Source of the DNA: Acheta domesticus
Lineage: Eukaryota; Arthropoda; Insecta; Orthoptera; Gryllidae
Direction of reading: 5' to 3'
DNA: 64,000 nucleotides
Assembly: GCA_031308135.1 (NCBI GenBank)
Contig: JAHLJT010008446.1
Location: 160,065,161 to 160,129,160, forward strand
In this document: positions 58,102 to 64,000 of the stretch, piece by piece
How positions within the stretch are numbered: the first letter of the stretch is position 1
Layout: the number at the start of each line of letters is the position of its first letter
The notes under the pieces: generated by a model
Databases searched by the model: none
Seen by the model: only the letters and a program-made list of their open reading frames with translations
Told to the model about the DNA's origin: nothing
Translations under genes and position numbers: made by a program

Positions 58102-58838
58102 CCTTCCGGCGGGCGCGCGGCAGCACGGAGTGCGGAGCACTGCAGCACAGAGGGAGGGCAGATATTTGACATGTCAGGGGGCTTCATTATTCTCACTTGA
58201 CAACATTCTAAACGAAACGCAGGAATCTCCGTTCCTTTGCATGCTCCGTATCATTGCGTGCTCTACCGCGCCCACTCATGTAACTATTTTTAGTATTCTA
58301 AACGAACATTTTACTAATTCAGTGTATTCGTTTACAAGTATTTTCGAACACTGTAAACCAAATCAAAGATATTCAAATTGCTTTTGTTGATTTTTTTTCT
58401 ATTACTTGCAATCTTATTTTTGTTTCCCTTTGCTGAAACAGAAGAAGAAATCAGGCATCTTTGTGAGTAAATGGAAACGGCTTGTTGAAAACCAATGAAT
58501 GCTTTTCTAAAGTTTAAGAACAGTAGACTGTTTCGTTTACTTAATTTGTCTACTAAATAAAAATTTTCTAGTTAATTTTATTTTTATTTTTCATATTATA
58601 TTTTGTTTTCGGTTGTCTGAAACAATTTGCAGTTTTTTATTCTGTACGTACATTTCTGTTATTTGTATAATATATTTACATTAAAAATGCAATGATGAAT
58701 AATTGTAAGTTTTCATTCTTCCTTCTTCAATTAAAAAATAGAAGTTTTGAGGGTGCAAAAAAACTGTTTTCTCGAGGCACCATGCAATTCTCCTACGCGC
58801 CCATTTATATGAGTATAAAAGGCGCGCCCACCGGAAGG
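58102..58838. mobile_element. piggyBac-type non-autonomous element with GC-rich ends (P4)
   Basis: The left end CCTTCCGGCGGGCGCGC and the right end, complemented, CCTTCCGGTGGGCGCGC agree at 16 of 17 positions. The right flank is TTAA (58839-58842); the left is TCAA (58098-58101), one change from TTAA. The 737-bp interior is non-coding and AT-rich apart from a GC-rich subterminal block (GCAGCACGGAGTGCGGAGCA). Confidence 0.8.
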
Positions 58839-58844
58839 TTAATC

Positions 58845-59265
58845 AGTGTCTGAATAATATCGTGTCTTTAGATGCATATTATGTCTTTAGATGCATTAAA
58901 TAGATAATAATAATTTATAATATAAGTAAGGTAACTACTGATGATGAGAGAAGAATGATTATTAGGGCTCTTAATTATTGTTTGTATGTGAAATATCTGA
59001 AGTGGTAGGATGATACAAATCCACTCGTCACGTAATTATTGACAGATTTGGAAAGAGAAAATGGTTGAAAATTTTGGATGAAAGTGATTGTACTTCTAAA
59101 TAAAAGATTTCAGTAGTAGACAAATAACTTTGTAAGAAGTGCTGGAAAAAAGTGTTGAACTAAAACTGATTTAAATCAATATTCAAGTATATTTCTATAA
59201 TTCTGTAAATTTCCAGGACACAAGGAAAATGTTGAATGACGAGCCCATGGATCTCATGGCTCCAC
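58845..59265. other. No recognisable feature
   Basis: AT-rich spacer between P4 and the CpG-rich block. Confidence 0.4.
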
Positions 59266-59306
59266 TTCACTGTTGAGGCGCTACGCGCTCGTCTGCCTAA
59301 TCGCAG

Positions 59307-59307
<1 letters not shown>

Positions 59308-59341
<34 letters not shown>

Positions 59342-59342
59342 G
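59308..59342. repeat. (CCG)n microsatellite
   Basis: About eleven perfect CCG units. Confidence 0.95.
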
Positions 59343-59420
59343 CCGTGGGTCGTGGCTGTCCGGGCGGAAGAAAGCGCGGCTTGCGGCGTGGGCACTCTGA
59401 CGGAGGGATCAATAGGCGGA

Positions 59421-59467
59421 AAGGCGCGGGCGCGGGCGAGAGCGCGGGCGAGGGCGCGAGCGGGAGA

Positions 59468-59515
<48 letters not shown>

Positions 59516-59681
59516 GCGAGGGCGAGGGCGAGGGCGTGGGGGTGGGGGTGAGGGCGGGGGCGAGGGCGATGGCGAGGGGGCGAGGGCGAGGGGCCGAGAG
59601 CGAGGGCGAGGGCGAGGGCGAGGGCGAGGGCGAGGGCGAGGACGAGGGCGAAGGCGAGGGCGAGGGCGAGAGCGAGAGCGA
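59421..59681. repeat. GGGCGN hexamer array, about 260 bp
   Basis: Alternating GGGCGC, GGGCGA and AGGGCG hexamers with G-runs spaced every 6 bp on the plus strand, which gives high G-quadruplex potential. Confidence 0.9.
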
Positions 59682-59874
59682 GTCGGCGGGACGACGAGAC
59701 GAGCACTAGCGAGTAGCTGAGGGAAGCGTTTGCCGGAAGAGGCGCCCCAGGTGTTTACGAGCGCACGCCCTGGCGCCTTGGCGCTGCCCGCCGCCGGCCC
59801 CCGCAGCCTGTCGTCCGCCGCACGCCGCCTGCAGCCCGCGCGCGGCCAACGTCTTCTCAAAATCCTCAAGGGAC

Positions 59875-60395
59875 ATTAATGACAATTTTTGCCAATATTT
59901 CTTTCGTGACTTTTTAACCTTCACAACTTTGTCTTGCTTCTCACTTTCCTCGTCAGTTAATCAAAAGTTTTTTTGTTTTTCATGGGTGTCTTTTAAAGTT
60001 GTGTTTCTTATGTTGCTTTAACGTGTACCAAAGAAATTTCTACGAGTTTCACCCTTTCTTCAACTCTTTTTCATGATGTCTGATTTGACACACTATGAAT
60101 GTTTCACAATTATTAGCGGTCACTAACTTTCCAATTTGAGTATTTATTAGTAAGATAGTGCGATTTCCAACTTCTAGTACACGTACTGCTCTTTGTGTAT
60201 AAATATGACTTTCTAAACAGAAACTTTCGTAAGAACTCAAGTTTTTACCATACTATTGGGGCAATTTTATCTCCGGTTTCAGCGCTTCAGAAATAGTGTT
60301 TTGAATTTCACTATGTTTTTATAGAAGTGTCACTTCGTCAAATAAATACAAATATTTTGAATATTTTTTTTCATTTTCTACTGTGCACTTTAGAG
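59875..60395. other. No recognisable feature
   Basis: AT-rich spacer between two CpG-rich blocks. Confidence 0.4.
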
Positions 60396-60399
60396 CTCT

Positions 60400-60680
60400 C
60401 CAATCAGGCGAAAACAACCGCTCGAGATTCTCGAGCTCTGCGTGACGCTCGGCGAGGGGAGGGGGACCTTGCTCGGGGGAGAAGAGATAGCTGTTTAACG
60501 GACATTTCGACCGGCCGCCTTGCGGCTCCCGCCGAGACTCGGGAGTCGTCGAGCGCTCGGGCGCTCGAGCGCTCGGCCGCTCGGCCACTCGACCTGCGCT
60601 CGGTAGCTTCACCGCTCAATGCATGTACGGGATATAAAGTCGCCGCACGTAGTGATCGCAACTCTTTCAATTCATTGTAA
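60400..60680 (+). promoter_or_regulatory. CpG-rich block with CGCTCGRG repeats and a TATA box
   Basis: Imperfect CGCTCGGG/CGCTCGAG octamers run from about 60549 to 60590. GATATAAAG at 60631-60639 is followed about 25-30 bp later by GTAGTGATCGC, a plausible initiation region. The arrangement of CpG-rich upstream DNA, TATA box and start region on the plus strand is promoter-like, but no gene was found downstream. Confidence 0.35.
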
Positions 60681-60684
60681 TCGA

Positions 60685-61075
60685 AAAAAATTTAATTTCA
60701 ATTAAACGATTAATTTGTTGAAAAGTAACAATTTATTGATTGATTGGAAATAATTTTATAGGGACAAAACATTACATTTTTGAAAGAATTAAGGCAAACA
60801 AAGAGTCTGAAAATAAATTTAAACCTTTATTGCAAGATATTTTGTATTTTTTTAAAATATTTATAGTGCTTTAGGGAAAATAATTTGTTTCGTACCAATT
60901 GTAATGTCATTTAAGTTACTTACAAACCCGAATATAAGGCATATTTATTAAATACAATAAATATTTGGTCATATTTTACCGAGTATATAAGAAAAGCGCA
61001 TATGCTAAACTAAAATGAGGTGCGTACTATTTTCCTTGCGTCAAAACGTCTCGTCGTCATTGGGCGTACTAATTT
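60685..61075. other. No recognisable feature
   Basis: AT-rich, non-coding. Confidence 0.4.
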
Positions 61076-61094
61076 ATTGTGAAATAGTTGATGT

Positions 61095-61200
61095 AAGCCG
61101 CCATGGCCTCTGAATTTGTCGACTCAGTCGGCGGCCAAAGAACAGCGGTCACAGCACATCAACCTATTCAACTCAATAATTCAAAATACATTATTTAATA
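61095..61200 (+). other. Isolated strong start context with 23-codon frame
   Basis: GCCGCCATGGCC at about 61099 is an optimal start context, followed by MASEFVDSVGGQRTAVTAHQ and a stop near 61190. GCCGCC and GGCGGC also pair as a stem. It could be a first-exon remnant or chance. Confidence 0.2.
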
Positions 61201-61374
61201 TTACAAACACACGTTTAACATTATTTTAAATTCGGCAAAAGTATGTCTTCACGAAACGATGCATATAAAGTTTTCTATGTACGAGTACAATATTTTTCAA
61301 TTTCTCCATTATTTTTCATTTCAATACAAGATGAGCGATTAATTGTAATTAAAAAATCGTAAAAGCTCAAATTG

Positions 61375-61620
61375 TGAATCATTGGCTTTTGTGGAGTAGT
61401 ATTGAAGTTCCACGAGACCCCCTTCCTTGGGGTGAACTACTGTGAACAGCGTGGCAGGAAGCGATAACAAAGGTTGCGCGAAGTGATTCGGTGGCCCCCA
61501 CGTAGCACGCCATCGCCTTTGCGACGAAATTTCCAGAAAAGAACCGGAAGCAGTTGAAAGAGAAGCGTCGAGATATGTGCACAAAGCTTTCCTCTAAAGA
61601 TATTGAGAAGCACACAAGAT
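61375..61620 (-). other. Exon-like GC-balanced patch, unassigned
   Basis: A minus-strand frame reading FVAKAMACYVGATESLRATF then SSPQGRGSRGTSILLH is open over about 78 codons in a stretch with more even base composition than its flanks. I do not recognise a domain. It may be a decayed repeat rather than an exon. Confidence 0.2.
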
Positions 61621-61654
61621 TATAAATAGAACTAAAAATACAATGAGCTCATAA

Positions 61655-61697
61655 CAATGCTGGGGTGACTAAGGCATCTCGCGCGCCTACTGCCGGG
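61655..61697. mobile_element. Orphan right end of a TTAA (piggyBac-type) element
   Basis: CATCTCGCGCGCCTACTGCC followed by GGG and TTAA (61698-61701) resembles the right ends of P1 and P4. No matching left end was found upstream, so the partner is lost or too diverged. Confidence 0.35.
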
Positions 61698-62149
61698 TTA
61701 AGAAAATAAGACCTGCGTTTCAGATGCCTGAAAATTACAACAACAAATATATTTTTAAAAAGCCAACAAAAATACAAAATTGGAAGAGCATTTGTATTTA
61801 CAACATATAAAATTAAGGAAAATTAATGATCATTAGAATAACATAGGCAATTTCCTAAACATCCAATGCCTAGTCATTACAAAGAACGGAATTTATCTCT
61901 AAAACTTTTGAATGCCTTTTCTTTGGATTCACAGGCAGTACTGCAATAGATCCACTTGAGGTTCTCCAATGCGTCCGAGGAGCCAATTTTTTAAAGCTTT
62001 TTATTCTTTTTTATATTAAAATTTATTATTTGAAAATTAATATTAACATTCGTCTATATATTAAATTTTGAAAGAACGAAATTATTGGTCATTTATTTTA
62101 AAAACCATCCAATACTTCTTCCTTTTCCTGAAACTTGGCATTAGATATT

Positions 62150-62345
62150 TACTCCGACGTGTCGATCGATTGTTACGTGGCGCAGTACGCCTAAACGGGG
62201 TCCGCCGGTTGTCGACAACCGGCCGAGTCACGGTCGGCCGCCGACTCTCGTGAGTCCGCAACCGGCTGCGAAGAACAGTCGAGCGCGTGTGGTCTCAAGA
62301 GAAGAGAGGCGAGGGAGCGCTAGTCGGTAAAAATCACGGAGAATG
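62150..62345 (+). promoter_or_regulatory. CpG-rich patch with an 18-bp perfect palindrome
   Basis: CCGGTTGTCGACAACCGG (about 62204-62221) is a perfect palindrome within a CpG-rich stretch rich in GGCCG and GCCGGTT. A 99-codon plus frame starts at 62343 (MQTSGALVQLYASRQEKKSM) directly after. It might be a 5' region of a decayed element or gene; the protein is unrecognised. Confidence 0.3.
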
Positions 62346-62528
62346 CAGACCTCTGGTGCACTTGTACAATTATATGCCAGTCGGCAAGAAAAAAAAAGTA
62401 TGATAAGCTCAAAGCTAAAAGGTTTTGAGAAGTTAGCCAGTGTTATGACGAACAGGGAAACGCAAGTATGGCGGTGTGGAAGTGTCGGTGTTGCGCAGCA
62501 CAGTTTTTTCAATGTGTCGCAACAAACC

Positions 62529-63005
62529 TATTACTCGTTCACTCTACATTTGCAGACGGAGCGCTGCGATCTGTTTACACGAGGTCACCGCCGACTGAAT
62601 GAGAAACGCGCGTTCACAGTAGATACTGACCGTTTAAGATGATACATATGGCGGTGAGCAGCACACACAACCCCGGCGGGGCAAGAACATAACCATTAAA
62701 CAGTAGATAAGTGCAAAGAAGAAATAAAAATATTGTACGTGAATGTTGTGAATAGCGTGTGGTGTGATCTACTTTGTTGTATATTACATTAATCATTAAC
62801 GGGCCTGACTCCAGCTCACTGTCAGAAATGCATAATTCGTCAGCTCTGTCTGTAGCGCTTGTGCTGTCTTCGGAGACAGCTGATTGGTCAGATGCTGATT
62901 GACATCGGGACCATTCGTGTGTCGGCTGTGTGTTCGGGCCTTCACTTTCAAAACAACGTTAGTTCCTAATCCTGCCGTCTGCAAATGTGAAGTGAATGAG
63001 TAATA
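62529..63005. mobile_element. 477-bp element with ~31-bp inverted ends
   Basis: TATTACTCGTTCACTCTACA...TTTGCAGACGG at the left matches, complemented, CCGTCTGCAAATGTGAAGTG...AATGAGTAATA at the right with about three mismatches. No transposase and no clear target duplication, so the superfamily is open. Confidence 0.65.
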
Positions 63006-63137
63006 TGCCCTTGGGGAATGAGTAAACAGCTAATTCTTGTTGATTTTGCTAATTCTTGTTCAGGTTTCTAAATATGTCGCAAGGATCTCATGTCGTTCCT
63101 TCTTCTTACATTAAATTCCTCGCAGAGTATTAACTGT

Positions 63138-63360
63138 CACAAATGATATTTAATATTCCCGGTAATGAACACCATGTAAAATGCAATCACCCTTACGTCA
63201 TACAGATGTGAAATATTTATTTGTGATCCCAAAAGTAAAAGATTAGAAATCATTCAATTGCGTAGACCCGCACATGCTAATGTCTGTAGAAAACTTTTAT
63301 TGTGACTAAATGAACTTTAAATATTTTCTTTTCTTTAGTATTTTACATATCAAAACTGTT
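63138..63360 (+). repeat. Family E dispersed repeat, copy 2
   Basis: Aligns with 45143-45360 over most of its length (GAACACCATGTAAAATGCAA, TTATTGTGACTAAATGAACT). Confidence 0.65.
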
Positions 63361-63464
63361 TTTATGACATGACTGACTAACTATAATTTTAACACGCAGC
63401 CGTTAACTCACCTAACAAAATTTTTATTCAAATGTGTTCATCTTTCGTCACCATATCGTATTTT

Positions 63465-64000
63465 TACTTTCCCGTATGCGTACGTATATACGGAGTATAG
63501 GGAAAGTTATGTAATGCTCCGAGAAAAAATGGCGAATTTTCGGCGGAAAAAAATCATACGATCTGTCTGTCCGTCTGTCCGTCTGTCCGTCTGTCTGTCT
63601 GTCCGTCCCTCCGTCCGTCTGTCCGTCTGTCTGTCCGTCTGTCTTCCGTCTGTCTGTCTGTCCCTCTGTCTGTCTGCCCGTCTCTCTGTCTGTTTGTCCG
63701 TCTGTCTCTCCGTCTGTCCGTCCGTCTGTCCGTCTGTCTGGCCGTGATAACCAAAATGTGGACAATACCAGTTGCTAAATTAAGAAACAAAATCTACTAA
63801 CACGTGGTGTAACCAGAATCCCTCTTTTGTGGGTCCTTGATACCGAAAAAACCAATTGAAAGGAAAACGTCCGTCTGTGAACACTGCTAGCGCCTAATCC
63901 ATACGTACGATTTCTTCCAAAATGGATATTGCCCGGTCAATCAGGTTCCAGTCGAAGCATTGAGATTTTGAAAAAGATTCTGTAAAATGTGGGGGTATTT
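63465..64000 (+). repeat. Family A element, 5' part, cut by window end
   Basis: Begins ACTTTCCCGTATGCGTACGT and continues GGGAAAGTTATGTAATGCTC, then GTTGCTAAATTAAG, AACGTCCGTCTGTGAACACT (about 63866) and CTAGCGCCTAATCCATACG, parallel to 23145-23540. It carries an extra microsatellite at 63562-63740. Confidence 0.75.
63562..63740. repeat. GTCT/GTCC microsatellite, about 180 bp
   Basis: A mixed tetranucleotide array (GTCTGTCC and variants) inside the family A copy. Its SVCLSV-type and DRQTDG-type frames are artefacts. Confidence 0.95.

Larger units (their letters stand above)
59270..59870. promoter_or_regulatory. CpG-rich block containing (CCG)n and a GGGCGN hexamer array
   Basis: Extremely GC-rich for this window. 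It begins with a CCG run (59308-59342), continues with an array of GGGCGC/GGGCGA hexamers (about 59421-59681), and ends in a CpG-rich stretch to 59860. It may be a promoter island or simply an expanded repeat. No TATA box or coding start could be assigned, and frames on both strands are low-complexity RG/RP artefacts. Confidence 0.45.

Noticed and set aside
59273..59869. Overlapping open frames on both strands rich in Arg, Ala, Gly and Pro
   Set aside because: Direct result of CCG and GGGCGN repeats; no stop codons can arise in such composition.
63448..63790. Frames with SVCLSV or DRQTDG repeats
   Set aside because: Translation of the GTCT/GTCC microsatellite.

Overview
This window looks like a repeat-dominated, AT-rich piece of an arthropod genome, most likely an insect. 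The evidence is the mix of elements: a mariner, a Tc1-like element, several TTAA-flanked piggyBac-type elements, two LINE remnants, at least six tRNA-like SINE heads, and fossils of protein families that recur in arthropod genomes. Family names come from recalled motif patterns; no search was possible. No intact host protein-coding gene could be supported, and almost every open frame is short, frameshifted or a by-product of repeats.

Layout. 0-5 kb: a weak candidate promoter/first exon (440-560), a cluster of palindromic GTTGTACCT motifs (925-1802), a hAT-type transposase C-terminus (2190-2700, minus) and a short MITE (2815-2960). 5.2-5.7 kb: a CpG-rich island. 6.25-9.12 kb: a large foldback palindrome whose arms carry inverted arrays of a 175-bp unit. 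9.6-10.2 kb: a TTAA element. 11.3-13.7 kb: a minus-strand fossil gene with PIN/FEN-like motifs and a Cys-rich tail. 14.5-15.7 kb: a LINE ORF1 without ORF2. 16.3-17.2 kb: a second fossil gene (plus). 17.6-24.8 kb: SINE heads and dispersed repeats called here families A, B, C and D. 25.3 kb: a 106-bp hairpin. 26.4-27.6 kb: a TA-flanked dead mariner. 27.6-33.2 kb: families A, C and D and a TTA-flanked Harbinger-like element. 33.3-34.6 kb: a second TTAA element. 35.5-42.1 kb: a dense thicket of families A and B, an (AT)n tract and a SINE. 42-46 kb: mostly featureless. 46.5-48.3 kb: a LINE with gag and endonuclease but no reverse transcriptase. 49.1-50.5 kb: a Tc1-like element. 53-58.8 kb: fossils and two more TTAA elements, one with recognisable transposase. 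59.3-62.4 kb: CpG-rich blocks with hexamer arrays and possible promoters. 62.5-64 kb: a TIR element, a family E repeat and a family A copy cut by the window end.

The strongest signals are structural. One is the foldback array with its strict 175-bp period. A second is a group of unrelated TTAA elements, three of which carry GC-rich palindromes inside their termini. A third is one 40-bp terminus (ACTAGTGGTGC...TTTCTCGC) shared by two otherwise unrelated repeat families at about ten clear sites. Both LINEs have lost their 3' rather than their 5' parts. Coordinates of degenerate elements are accurate to about 10-30 bp unless a target-site duplication fixes them.
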